From positions 1-15,371 of the forward strand of contig CAIZKE010000041.1 of the NCBI GenBank assembly GCA_903933475.1: a stretch of DNA of 15,371 nucleotides. The letters are read 5' to 3'. Below, piece by piece: positions 1 to 7,554 of this stretch. This DNA is from an uncultured Alphaproteobacteria bacterium (lineage in GTDB: Bacteria; Pseudomonadota; Alphaproteobacteria; Caulobacterales; Caulobacteraceae). The notes under the pieces were generated by a model, which was not told where the DNA came from, made no database searches, and saw only the letters and a program-made list of their open reading frames with translations. The number at the start of each line of letters is the position of its first letter. Position 1 is the stretch's first letter. The translations under genes were made by a program, and so were the position numbers.

Positions 1-758
1 AGGCTGACGGCCACTATGTAAAGTAGGATGATGAAGGCCACCTGATCGAAGGCAAAAACCCGGATCCGCTCTTCAAGCTCAAAACCGATCCCGCCGGCAC
101 CAACGATTCCCAGTACCGCTGCATTCCGGAAATTGCTTTCCAGGAAATACAGGCACTGGCTGGCCATGATCGGAGCCATTTGGGGCGCGAGGCCAAACCG
201 CAGTTCGAGCAGGGGAGAAACCCCGGCTGCACGCACGCCTTCGACGGGACCGGGGTCGCCATTCTCCAGCGCTTCCGCGAACAGTTTGGAGAGGCTCGGA
301 ATATCAGCGGCGGCAAGCGCCAGTACCCCGCCGAACGGACCGAGGCCGAAGGCAGCGACAAAGATCAGGGCCCACACCAGGGCGGGAACACCCCGGAAGA
401 TGTCCAAGCCGCGGCGGTAGATGAAGTGGAAGACGGGGTTTCTGACGACGTTCTTCGCGCCGATGATGCCAAGCGGAATGGCCGCGAGCACTCCGAGGCA
501 TGTGCCGGCAAGGGCCATGGCCAGGGTTTCGATCAGTGCAGTGAGTATCCGGGAAAAATCGCCTCCGTCGCTTGGAGGGACCATGGCTGCGAGGAACTGC
601 CCGAGCTTACCAAAGCCGGCCGCCATCCCTTTCGGCGAGAGACCCAGATCCATGATCATCGCGACAACCGCCGCTAGGCCCAGCGCGGTCCAAAGGATGC
701 CCCGGACCAGACCCCAGTTCCCGGTCACCGGTCTTGTCTGGGCGGACGTGACGCTCAT
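1..758 (-). CDS. phnE: Phosphonate ABC transporter permease PhnE, partial (3' end beyond left edge)
   Basis: Inner-membrane permease of a phosphonate ABC importer (PhnE family, binding-protein-dependent transport fold). 252 codons are visible from the ATG at 758 with no stop before the window edge; PhnE proteins are usually about 260-300 residues, so only a short tail is missing. One membrane segment lies near residues 20-37; the transporter core starts at the Thr/Leu-rich stretch near 73 (LTALIETLAMALAGTCLGV). The cytoplasmic EAA loop that contacts the ATPase is at about 173-193 (EGVRAAGVSPLLELRFGL), followed by the PhnE-type glycine run GIVGAGGIGFELE at about 217-229. The start codon overlaps the upstream permease stop in ATGA (755-758), so translation is coupled. 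It probably pairs with the upstream PhnE as a heterodimeric channel. The left neighbour, not visible, may be the missing PhnC ATPase. Confidence 0.93.
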   Translation of the reverse strand, partial: MSVTSAQTRPVTGNWGLVRGILWTALGLAAVVAMIMDLGLSPKGMAAGFGKLGQFLAAMVPPSDGGDFSRILTALIETLAMALAGTCLGVLAAIPLGIIGAKNVVRNPVFHFIYRRGLDIFRGVPALVWALIFVAAFGLGPFGGVLALAAADIPSLSKLFAEALENGDPGPVEGVRAAGVSPLLELRFGLAPQMAPIMASQCLYFLESNFRNAAVLGIVGAGGIGFELEERIRVFAFDQVAFIILLYIVAVS

Positions 759-1645
759 GGCTCTCTGTCCTGCGAGAGTATGAGGCGATGGCGGATGGCT
801 TCGGAGGTCAGGTCGATGACAAAGATCACCGATACCAGGAGGAGCAGGATCGCGAGGTAGGTGCTGAACTCCGTGTAGGTGATCGCTCGCTGAAGTTCGA
901 GGCCGATGCCTCCGGCTCCCACGATCCCAAGGGCTCCGGCTGCCGCGACGTTACCCTCGAGTCGCAGTAAGCTGTAGGAGGCGTAGTTGGGCAATACCTG
1001 CGGGATGAGTCCAAAACGTATCCGGGTCAGCAGGCCTGCGCCCGCCGCATCCAATGCCTCAAGTTGCCGCGGATCGACTTCTTCATTGATCTCGGCGAAG
1101 AGCTTGCCCAGACTGCCAACTGTGCTGACGGTAAGGGCGATGACCCCCGCTGTAGGCCCCGCTCCGAAGGCAGCAACCAGTATCAGGGCGAGCACGAGGT
1201 CCGGGAGCGTCCGGATCACTTCCAGCGCCCTGCGGACAACAAACCGGACAGGTGCCCAGGGCATGAGGTTCCGCGCGCACAGGAATGAGGCCAGCGTCGC
1301 CCCTACGGCACCGAACACCGTGGCCAGAGCGGCCATCTCCAGGGTTTCGCGTATCGCATCCAGCCACCTGGGCAGGTCATAGAACCAGGCGCTCAGGGAA
1401 CCTGGCGTCTCCGTCCCCCGGAAGAGAACCTCGCCCCTGAGTTCCGGGACCAGGCGCGACAGGAAATCCAGAATCCTGCGGGCAGGATCTCCGCCTATGT
1501 CCGCCGTGAAGAACTGACTTTGATGGAAGGCCGCTGCGAGCAGGAGGCTGGCGATAAGTAGGCCGGCGCTGCTCTTCAGCCACTGCCTGCGAAGTTGCCG
1601 TCGCCGAGCGGCTTCGAAGTCCGCTATGGCGTTGTCCGGGCTCAC
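755..1645 (-). CDS. phnE: Phosphonate ABC transporter permease PhnE, second copy
   Basis: Inner-membrane permease, 296 residues, the usual length for PhnE. A basic N-terminus (RRRQLRRQW, about 14-22) precedes the first membrane helix (about 25-41); a periplasmic stretch follows (about 42-95), then the core helices from about 98. The EAA loop is at about 196-216 (EALDAAGAGLLTRIRFGLIP) and the family's GALGIVGAGGIGLEL segment at about 237-251. The last helix is near 262-280. It resembles the downstream permease in the same segments, so the two are paralogues that likely form one heterodimeric channel. It overlaps both neighbours by four bases (ATGA at 1642-1645 and 755-758). Tight coupling to two PhnD-type binding proteins supports the family call; the actual ligand (phosphonate, phosphite or phosphate ester) cannot be read from the permease. 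Confidence 0.93.
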   Translation of the reverse strand: MSPDNAIADFEAARRRQLRRQWLKSSAGLLIASLLLAAAFHQSQFFTADIGGDPARRILDFLSRLVPELRGEVLFRGTETPGSLSAWFYDLPRWLDAIRETLEMAALATVFGAVGATLASFLCARNLMPWAPVRFVVRRALEVIRTLPDLVLALILVAAFGAGPTAGVIALTVSTVGSLGKLFAEINEEVDPRQLEALDAAGAGLLTRIRFGLIPQVLPNYASYSLLRLEGNVAAAGALGIVGAGGIGLELQRAITYTEFSTYLAILLLLVSVIFVIDLTSEAIRHRLILSQDREP

Positions 1646-2493
1646 CTTGAGGGCGCGGCCATCGCGGGCGACAGGGCTTCGGCTTCAGTCGGATCAAAAC
1701 TCCCCGCCCCTGGCTTCAATGTCGAGGCGGCTGCGAAGGCCTCGGGTGACTCCAGGTGCATCGCGACATAGATCCCCACAAGCCGGTAACGGATCTGGTC
1801 CGGCATATCCCGCCGTACAACCAGCGCCGTCTGCGCCCGGGGCCGTCCTCGCCAGACGATTTTCAGGTCGCTACATGGCTTTGCGGTTGGCGTATCCCCG
1901 CGACAGGTCCTCTCCCAAGCGTCCCCGTTGAGCACCAGTACATCGGCGCTGCGGGACCGTAAGAGCTGTGCAGCGGCGGTAGCGCTTTCGGCCTTGATTT
2001 CGCTTGAAAAGAAACCCTGTCCCGCCCCCTGGTCAGACAGCGCCGCGCGAGGGCCGGTGAAGTCGTAGTTTGCGGAACCCGCGAATACGGCTCTGCGACC
2101 CTTCAGGTCCGCAAAGGACGTGATCCCGGATGCTGCCGCGACTGCGACGACGACGGGGACCCGGCCGGCCTCACCTTTTGGGGTCACGGTCAGGATGGCG
2201 CGGACCTTGTCCGCGGCAAGGGCGTAGGACCCTGGGTCAAGTTCCGCCATGTCAACACTCCCGGCGGCCAAGGCTGCGGCGGCGGAGCGCCTGTCCGCGA
2301 GCGGGCAGTCAATAACCTGAACACCGAGACGTGCGGACAGCAGTTTGTGAAGGCTCATCAGGCCCGGAGGCGCGCCGGCAGGCAGTGGGCGGCAGGCGCC
2401 AGCGGCCCCTATGCTTGCCAGGCGGAAGGGGTCCGCATGGACGGCGGTGGGGACCAGGAAGAAAATCGACGCAATGACCGAGAGTCGCCTCAT
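1642..2493 (-). CDS. Divergent PhnD-like periplasmic binding protein
   Basis: Predicted periplasmic solute-binding protein of the phosphate/phosphite/phosphonate type, 283 residues. A Sec signal peptide (about 1-20, cleavage after VHA) has no lipobox. The PhnD fold is suggested by the GVQVIDC strand, the AAGSVDMAELDPGSYA segment (about 77-91), FADLKGRRAVFAG (about 127-139) and a C-terminal VVRRDMPDQIRYRL stretch. The usual NSTSG-type phosphonate loop is absent; the equivalent place reads GSANYDFTGP (about 139-148). Four cysteines remain after the signal peptide (34, 63, 197, 207) and could form two disulfides. It is coupled by ATGA overlaps to the classical PhnD upstream and to a PhnE downstream, so it probably serves the same transporter, with a different ligand or as an auxiliary binder. 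Family membership is fairly firm; ligand is unknown. Confidence 0.8.
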   Translation of the reverse strand: MRRLSVIASIFFLVPTAVHADPFRLASIGAAGACRPLPAGAPPGLMSLHKLLSARLGVQVIDCPLADRRSAAAALAAGSVDMAELDPGSYALAADKVRAILTVTPKGEAGRVPVVVAVAAASGITSFADLKGRRAVFAGSANYDFTGPRAALSDQGAGQGFFSSEIKAESATAAAQLLRSRSADVLVLNGDAWERTCRGDTPTAKPCSDLKIVWRGRPRAQTALVVRRDMPDQIRYRLVGIYVAMHLESPEAFAAASTLKPGAGSFDPTEAEALSPAMAAPSR

Positions 2494-3479
2494 TTTCCTT
2501 CTCCTGGCCGTCCACCCTTGCGGCGTTCGGCCGCGTCTGCATTGCGCAGGCGGATAACCTCGGAATAGTAACTCCGGTCGATCGCCATGAAGGAAGACCC
2601 CTCCGGCTGCCCAATTCCGGTCCAGAGGTCAGGTTCGTCGTAGGCCATGGAGGCCATGGCCCCGCGCAACAGGTCAATATCCGCCTGAGGCCGGTCCGTC
2701 CGAACAACGATGGAGGTGTCAGGTATCGGGCCCAATACCCAGATGATCCTGAAGTCCTTGATGTTGACCAGACCGCGGGCGGCCATGGTGTAGATCGACC
2801 CCGTGGTGAAACCATGCTCAGGATCGCCGCCAGCAACCTGCACAAAGGTGGCGTCAAACTGCCCGTTCGCCAGCGCCATTACGGACTGTGTATGGCCTCC
2901 GGCAAATGTGGTTTTTGAGAAGAAGCTCTCAGGATCAATGCCGGCTTCCCTCATTTTCGCTCTGGGGAAGAGGTAGCCAGAGGTCGAATTGAAGTCGACA
3001 TATCCCAAGGTCTTACCCCGCAGATCCTGCAGCTTCCGGTAGGGGCTGTCCGCGCGGACGACGAGCGCCGAGTAGTATCCCGTTCCTCCATCGGCATGGC
3101 GAACTGTGAGGATCGGGGCGATCTTGTCTCCGACCTGGGCATCCGCATTCGCGTAGGCAGCGCCGGCCAGGGTGGCGACGTCGACCTGTCCGGAGGCGAG
3201 GGCCTGAATGACCCCGTTGTAGTCGGAGGCCTCGAACAGCTTCACCGGGCGGCCAGTCACCTTTGCAAGATAGCTCTGGTAACCATCGCGCCGCTTCACC
3301 AGGGCGGGATCATTGTTTGAACCTTGAATGGAGAGGCGCAGCTCACGGTCCGCCGTTTCCGGCGCGCGCCCACAGGCGGACAGCGCCGCAAGAAGGCCCC
3401 CCATAAAGAGAAGGCAAACCAGTCGTCGCATCCTGAGGGTCACCGAATACAGCCAATGCGTGAACGAGGTCCGGGACAT
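2490..3479 (-). CDS. phnD: Phosphonate-binding lipoprotein PhnD
   Basis: Substrate-binding component of a phosphonate ABC importer. From the first ATG it is 329 residues. The second Met (residue 17, start at 3431) gives a standard lipoprotein signal, RRLVCLLFMGGLLAALSAC, with lipobox LSAC (Cys36, or Cys20 from the inner start), so 3431 may be the true start; neither start has a clear ribosome site. PhnD hallmarks: QALASGQVDVATLAGAAYA (about 92-110), a Tyr-Tyr after the TVRH strand (135-136), and the phosphonate loop VDFNSTSGYLFPR (161-173), close to the NSTSGYLVP loop of E. coli PhnD that holds the phosphonate group. The mature protein would be anchored to a membrane, unlike the soluble E. 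coli PhnD. First of four genes joined by ATGA overlaps (2490-2493 here). 192 bp separate it from the upstream phosphatase gene, so it may have its own promoter. Confidence 0.92.
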   Translation of the reverse strand: MSRTSFTHWLYSVTLRMRRLVCLLFMGGLLAALSACGRAPETADRELRLSIQGSNNDPALVKRRDGYQSYLAKVTGRPVKLFEASDYNGVIQALASGQVDVATLAGAAYANADAQVGDKIAPILTVRHADGGTGYYSALVVRADSPYRKLQDLRGKTLGYVDFNSTSGYLFPRAKMREAGIDPESFFSKTTFAGGHTQSVMALANGQFDATFVQVAGGDPEHGFTTGSIYTMAARGLVNIKDFRIIWVLGPIPDTSIVVRTDRPQADIDLLRGAMASMAYDEPDLWTGIGQPEGSSFMAIDRSYYSEVIRLRNADAAERRKGGRPGEGK

Positions 3480-3671
3480 CTACGTGGCTCAGGCTGATGT
3501 CGCGGATATGACGAAGGCTGGCACGCAAGCTCAACCTATTCAGGATTTGTGGGACTCAGGCGGCTTGTCCACAGCCGGCGTCGCGCGCCCTGTCTCCTTC
3601 GGGGTGATCGATCCCAGGCCCGACCAGAACCCTGGGGCTTTGTACCTCGGTACCTTGGCGCAAACCGGAGG

Positions 3672-4730
3672 TCACTCCAGGTACAACTTCCGGAGCCGGG
3701 CCATTTCCGCGGGGCCGACCCCGGCCTCAGCCTGAAGATAGGCGTCGACGGAACCCCAGCGCCTATCGATTTCGTCCAGGGCGAAGGTCAGGTAGCTTTG
3801 GCCGGAGGCATTCTTCAGGGGCTGCGGCTTCAGGTACTTTGGATCCTTCTGGTACTGGGCGTACATCGCAGCGCCTGGATTGGCGGCGATGAGCTCAGGC
3901 GTCAATTTCGGCATTTCGTATTCGGGGCGCCGGTAGGTGGTGGAGAGATGGTAGTCCGCAAGAACGGTCTCCATCGGCACTCCGAGTGCGCGCAGGATCA
4001 GCGCGGTCGCAAATCCGGTCCGATCCTGCCCAGCTGAACAGTTGTAGACGACAGGGCCGTCGTGCCGCAGCAGGCTTGCGAAGAGAACGCGGATCTGAGG
4101 CACCAGCAATTCGGGGAAACCTCGATACACAGCTTCCATCTCAGGGATTCCGGGTTTCCCGCCGAGCGACAGGGCGGCCATCGAGTAGCCCACCGCCGAG
4201 TAGGGGACACCCTCGATCCGGGTCGGAGCCAGAACCCGCTCGTCGCTCGACCTGAGGTCGACCATTTCGGCAAGCTTCAGGTTCCGGATCCTCTCCATGT
4301 CCTGATCGGTGAGCGTGGGCGTGGCACCGGACCGATAGATCTGTCCCCAGCGGACGGTTCTTCCATCCGCCGTTGAGTACCCTCCGATGTCGCGGAAGTT
4401 AGAGCCCTGGGTCAGCGGAAGGACACGCTCCGCCACCCGGGTCCCATGACCGTCCCGGGTATCGACGAGGAGGAAGTAGGGCCGGCTGAGCAGGTCCGCA
4501 CCCCATTCAAACTGGCCGTCGCGGTCGTCGTCTGACACCAGTTTCATCTTGTCGCGCGGCGCATCCGGCGTACTGGCCAGGTAGACGTCGACCGGCGCGC
4601 TTGCGGTCCAGGTCACGCGGACCCGATCCGGCGAGGCGCGATCCGCCATCCCGCCTGATACCCGAGCCTCGGCGGTACCGATGGCCAGAAGCAGGCTGAG
4701 GCTTAATGAGAACGCCGTGGTCTTGAACAT
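3672..4730 (-). CDS. Exported tyrosine/dual-specificity phosphatase-like protein (Y_phosphatase3 type)
   Basis: 352 residues from the ATG at 4730, chosen because a ribosome site (AGGGA, 8 bases upstream) and a clean signal peptide (about 1-22, MFKTTAFSLSLSLLLAIG...EA) follow; an in-frame ATG at 4769 would add 13 residues. After a beta-rich N-terminal domain (about 35-92) comes the catalytic domain: NFRDIGGYSTADGRTVRWG (111-129), IYRSGA (131-136), DLRSSDE (158-164) and the CX5R loop NCSAGQDRTG (230-239) with Cys231 as nucleophile and Arg237 as phosphate binder. The family usually reads HCxxGKDRTG; here His is Asn and Lys is Gln. This family removes phosphate from protein tyrosines, phosphoinositides or small esters. 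Export and position between a TonB receptor and a phosphonate transporter suggest periplasmic phosphate release from an organic phosphoester; that is inference. Confidence 0.86.
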   Translation of the reverse strand: MFKTTAFSLSLSLLLAIGTAEARVSGGMADRASPDRVRVTWTASAPVDVYLASTPDAPRDKMKLVSDDDRDGQFEWGADLLSRPYFLLVDTRDGHGTRVAERVLPLTQGSNFRDIGGYSTADGRTVRWGQIYRSGATPTLTDQDMERIRNLKLAEMVDLRSSDERVLAPTRIEGVPYSAVGYSMAALSLGGKPGIPEMEAVYRGFPELLVPQIRVLFASLLRHDGPVVYNCSAGQDRTGFATALILRALGVPMETVLADYHLSTTYRRPEYEMPKLTPELIAANPGAAMYAQYQKDPKYLKPQPLKNASGQSYLTFALDEIDRRWGSVDAYLQAEAGVGPAEMARLRKLYLE

Positions 4731-4991
4731 GGGGTCGTTCCCTAAGCTGTTACCGACAGTTGCCGCCAAGGAAGCGCGTCCAAGCTTCGCCGCGCTCAGA
4801 CTGACCCTCAGTCCTCATCGAACAGCACCCTTGCTGAAACGACTGCGCCATCTCGACTACGACGCTCGGGAGATAATTTGATGACAATCCAAATCCCTGC
4901 CGAAGACCGACGCAGCCTACGCCCTGTTTCGCCTCGTCCACCGTCGCCAGGACTCCGGCAAACCTTCCAGGTCCGCACGCGTCCCGTTCGC
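4731..4991. other. 261-bp intergenic region between TBDR1 and the phosphatase gene
   Basis: No coding potential seen. It must hold the TBDR1 3' end and any promoter of the phosphatase gene. I see no hairpin with a T-tract, so no intrinsic terminator for TBDR1 is evident. An AT-rich patch near 4871-4895 contains, on the minus strand, TTGTCAT (4881-4887), six of seven matches to the CTGTCAT half of a PhoB box, followed after four bases by a poor second half (TTATCTC). Confidence 0.5.
4738..4742 (-). promoter_or_regulatory. Ribosome binding site deciding the phosphatase start
   Basis: Minus strand AGGGA sits seven to eight bases before the ATG at 4730. The alternative upstream ATG at 4769 has no such site at a suitable distance and would add 13 residues in front of the signal peptide. 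Confidence 0.6.
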
Positions 4992-7370
4992 CTAGTAGCG
5001 GACCTTGGCCTCAAAACCGAACGTCCGAGGCTCGTTGAAGGAGCCGTTCACACCGTTCGTGCTCGAGATGTTGCGGGAGTAGAGGTACTCACTGTTCAGC
5101 AGATTACGGGCCCAGAGCGACAGGCTGAGGTTGGCGGTTCCGGCCATCTCGATGTCGGTGAGGCCAATCCGGCCATTGAAGACCATCCCATCCTGGCTCT
5201 TGATCGCGGCCAGTACGGGACTGGGATCGCGGTCAGTCGCGTAGGACCCGGAGTCCCAGCTGCCATCAATGTGCGCCTGGAGCGTGAAGGAGCGGATCGG
5301 CGTTTCGTAATCCACTGCGCCGGTGAAGGCGTGCTCTGGCGTGAACTCCTGGTAGATCCGTGTCGGGGTTGTCGCCAGTACCATCCCGACGCCCGCCACA
5401 AAGGTGGGGAAGGGATTCAGGGTCGCAGGTATCTCGACAACTGCGTAGGTATAACTGGCCGAAAGCGTAAGTCCTTCAACGGGAGCGGCCGTGACGTCGA
5501 ACTCGGCACCATGCACCTTGCTCTGGCCAGGTGCATTGATCGTATCGGTTGTTGTGCGGGTCGTACTGCTACCCGTGATGATATTCCCGTTCGCGTCATA
5601 TAGATAATAGGGCGCGGAGAAGTCGACCTGGAAACCCTCGTAGTTACCCGTGTAGACCGCTATATTTAGGCGTAAACGGCGATCGAGGAACTCGGATTTT
5701 ATCCCGGCCTCATACATCGAAATCTCTTCCGGCTCGAAGGCTTGGTAGGACAGGGACCGTGAGTTTGCCCCGCCGGACTTGTAGCCCTTGCTCCATTTTC
5801 CATAGATCATCACGTCGTCGGCGACGTCGAAGGCAATATTGACCATCGGGTCGATCCGCGACCAGCTCTTGCTGAAACTCAGCACCCCAGGCTTACCGAG
5901 GGCATTGACGGGAAGCGCGTTGTTCACGACGTAGAGGTCACCCTCCTTGCTGTCCTCCGTCCAGCGCAGGCCACCGGTCAGATGGAGCCGGTCGTCGAGG
6001 AGTGGCGGGGTGTAGGTCACCTGGCCATACACCCCATAGCTGTCCGTGGTTGCACGGCTCGCCCGGTCGATACCGGCGGTCGGGAACAGGATGGGAAGAT
6101 CGATGGCAATCGGCTTGATGTTCGGACCCGAGGCGTTGACGGTAGACGCCGTACCGTCGGCGTTGAACTGCTTGGAGTTGTAGGTCTGCGCCATGTCGCC
6201 GACCTCCTCGTGATAGAGGAGGGCACCCACCACGTAATCGAACCGTTCGGTCTCGCCGATCGCCTGCAGTTCCTGACTATACTGGGACTGGTCAAACTCG
6301 GCCAGGCTATAGCGCGCGAAGGGTCCGTTCGGCGTGAAGACGGCACCCGAGATGCTGTTCGAGAACTGGCTCTGGTACAGATCCCGGTAGGACGAGATCG
6401 ACTTGAGGGTCAGGGACGGCAGAACGTCCCAGGTCAGGGTCAGGGCATGCCCCGATTGCGTGCCTTCGCTGGGCTGCAGCGGAATCCCGACTGGAGATGC
6501 CTTGACCCGGTTGGGAAGGACAGGGGTGATGGGGGCGAGTTTGTTGGTCCCGGCAGAGACATTGTAGGAAAACAGGGTCACGGATTCGTCCCGGCCGGTA
6601 TCGTAGGTGTAGTTTGCAGTGAAGCTGTCACTGGGACGCCATTCCACCTGACCGCGGAGCCCTCGGCGTTCATTGGCCCCGAAGTCAGAAGCCCCGGCCA
6701 GTGGATTGTCAACGACCCCGTCCCGACCCGCGAGGGACACGTCCAGCTTGGCCCGGAAGTTGGCATACTCGGGCATGTCCAGATGGAACTCGGTCCTGTA
6801 GCTGCCGTAGTTACCAATCCCAGCAATGGCGTCAATTCGACCTACGCCTGAGGGCTTCTTCGTGACGATGTTGAGGGCGCCACCCTCTGTATTTCGGCCG
6901 AAAAGTGTACCCTGGGGCCCCTTGAGAACTTCCAGGCTCTGCACGTCGTAGAGCCCGGCATTCAATCCTTGAGGACGGCCAAGGTAGACGCCGTCAATGT
7001 ACACGCCGACGCCAGCGTCCCGTGCCGGCTGGTTGGGGTCGATCATCACGCCGACCCCACGAATGTTCAGGATCAGGCTGAAGGGGCGGGATGCGAAGGG
7101 CATGACCCGAAGGCCCGGAATGCCTCCCGTCACCAGGTCGGCGAGGGACTGAATGTGGCGGGTCTCAAGCTGTTCCCCGCTGACCGCGGTTATGGCGATC
7201 GGCGTCTTCTGGAGATCGGTCTCGCGCTTCTCGGCAGTCACCACCACCTCAGAGAGGCCCACTGCGGTGTCCGCCTCCGCCTCCGCGGCGAAGCTGCCGG
7301 ATGCAAAACCCAGAACAGTGAGCGCAGCGCTGCACAGCGCGGCCGTCCGAAACGAAATCAGCGTGCTCAT
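4992..7370 (-). CDS. TonB-dependent outer-membrane receptor (TBDR1)
   Basis: Outer-membrane, TonB/ExbBD-energised receptor, 792 residues, normal for the family. Signal peptide about 1-29 (cleavage near SFAA); then the EVVVTAEKR segment (41-49) common at the start of alphaproteobacterial receptors of this type. The plug domain (about 55-175) shows LADLVTGGIPGLRV, the YIDGVYLGRPQGLNAGLYD stretch and LEVLKGPQGTLFGRNTEGGALNI. The remainder is a beta barrel ending FNEPRTFGFEAKVRY, with an aromatic last residue as expected for BAM recognition. GGGGA lies seven bases before the ATG (7378-7382). It is paralogous to the receptor at 9579-11975 throughout (for example INAPGQSKVHGAEFDV against INAPGAGKLRGFEADL). 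No FecI/FecR partner is present. Context with PhnX, the FAD enzyme and the phosphonate transporter suggests an organophosphorus ligand; siderophore or another ligand cannot be excluded. Confidence 0.95.
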   Translation of the reverse strand: MSTLISFRTAALCSAALTVLGFASGSFAAEAEADTAVGLSEVVVTAEKRETDLQKTPIAITAVSGEQLETRHIQSLADLVTGGIPGLRVMPFASRPFSLILNIRGVGVMIDPNQPARDAGVGVYIDGVYLGRPQGLNAGLYDVQSLEVLKGPQGTLFGRNTEGGALNIVTKKPSGVGRIDAIAGIGNYGSYRTEFHLDMPEYANFRAKLDVSLAGRDGVVDNPLAGASDFGANERRGLRGQVEWRPSDSFTANYTYDTGRDESVTLFSYNVSAGTNKLAPITPVLPNRVKASPVGIPLQPSEGTQSGHALTLTWDVLPSLTLKSISSYRDLYQSQFSNSISGAVFTPNGPFARYSLAEFDQSQYSQELQAIGETERFDYVVGALLYHEEVGDMAQTYNSKQFNADGTASTVNASGPNIKPIAIDLPILFPTAGIDRASRATTDSYGVYGQVTYTPPLLDDRLHLTGGLRWTEDSKEGDLYVVNNALPVNALGKPGVLSFSKSWSRIDPMVNIAFDVADDVMIYGKWSKGYKSGGANSRSLSYQAFEPEEISMYEAGIKSEFLDRRLRLNIAVYTGNYEGFQVDFSAPYYLYDANGNIITGSSTTRTTTDTINAPGQSKVHGAEFDVTAAPVEGLTLSASYTYAVVEIPATLNPFPTFVAGVGMVLATTPTRIYQEFTPEHAFTGAVDYETPIRSFTLQAHIDGSWDSGSYATDRDPSPVLAAIKSQDGMVFNGRIGLTDIEMAGTANLSLSLWARNLLNSEYLYSRNISSTNGVNGSFNEPRTFGFEAKVRY

Positions 7371-7377
7371 AGGTAAA

Positions 7378-7382
7378 TCCCC
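7378..7382 (-). promoter_or_regulatory. Ribosome binding site of TBDR1
   Basis: GGGGA on the minus strand, seven bases before the ATG at 7370. The rest of the 184-bp gap up to 7554 shows a TATACA (minus strand, near 7463-7468) that could be a -10 element but no matching -35, and no convincing terminator for phnX. Confidence 0.5.
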
Positions 7383-7554
7383 AGTTTGATCTCCGGGGTT
7401 TAGGGGCCTTAGGCATCACTTCAGTTTCGGTTCGAAGAATTCCTCATGACCGGGTTTGGATTTGTATAGTCCGCGTCTCGACGTACTGGCCGCCCACCAC
7501 GATGTTTCGGGAGGGTATAGGGAGAGGGATGGCAGGGGCTAACCTGGCCTCGCT

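Noticed and set aside
3497..3514. PhoB-like repeat upstream of phnD (minus strand TCGTCAT, four bases, GCGACAT)
   Set aside because: Only five and four of seven positions match; not distinguishable from chance.
5982..6851. 289-codon plus-strand open frame inside TBDR1
   Set aside because: Antisense to conserved plug and barrel sequence; no domain or ribosome site; a by-product of high GC.
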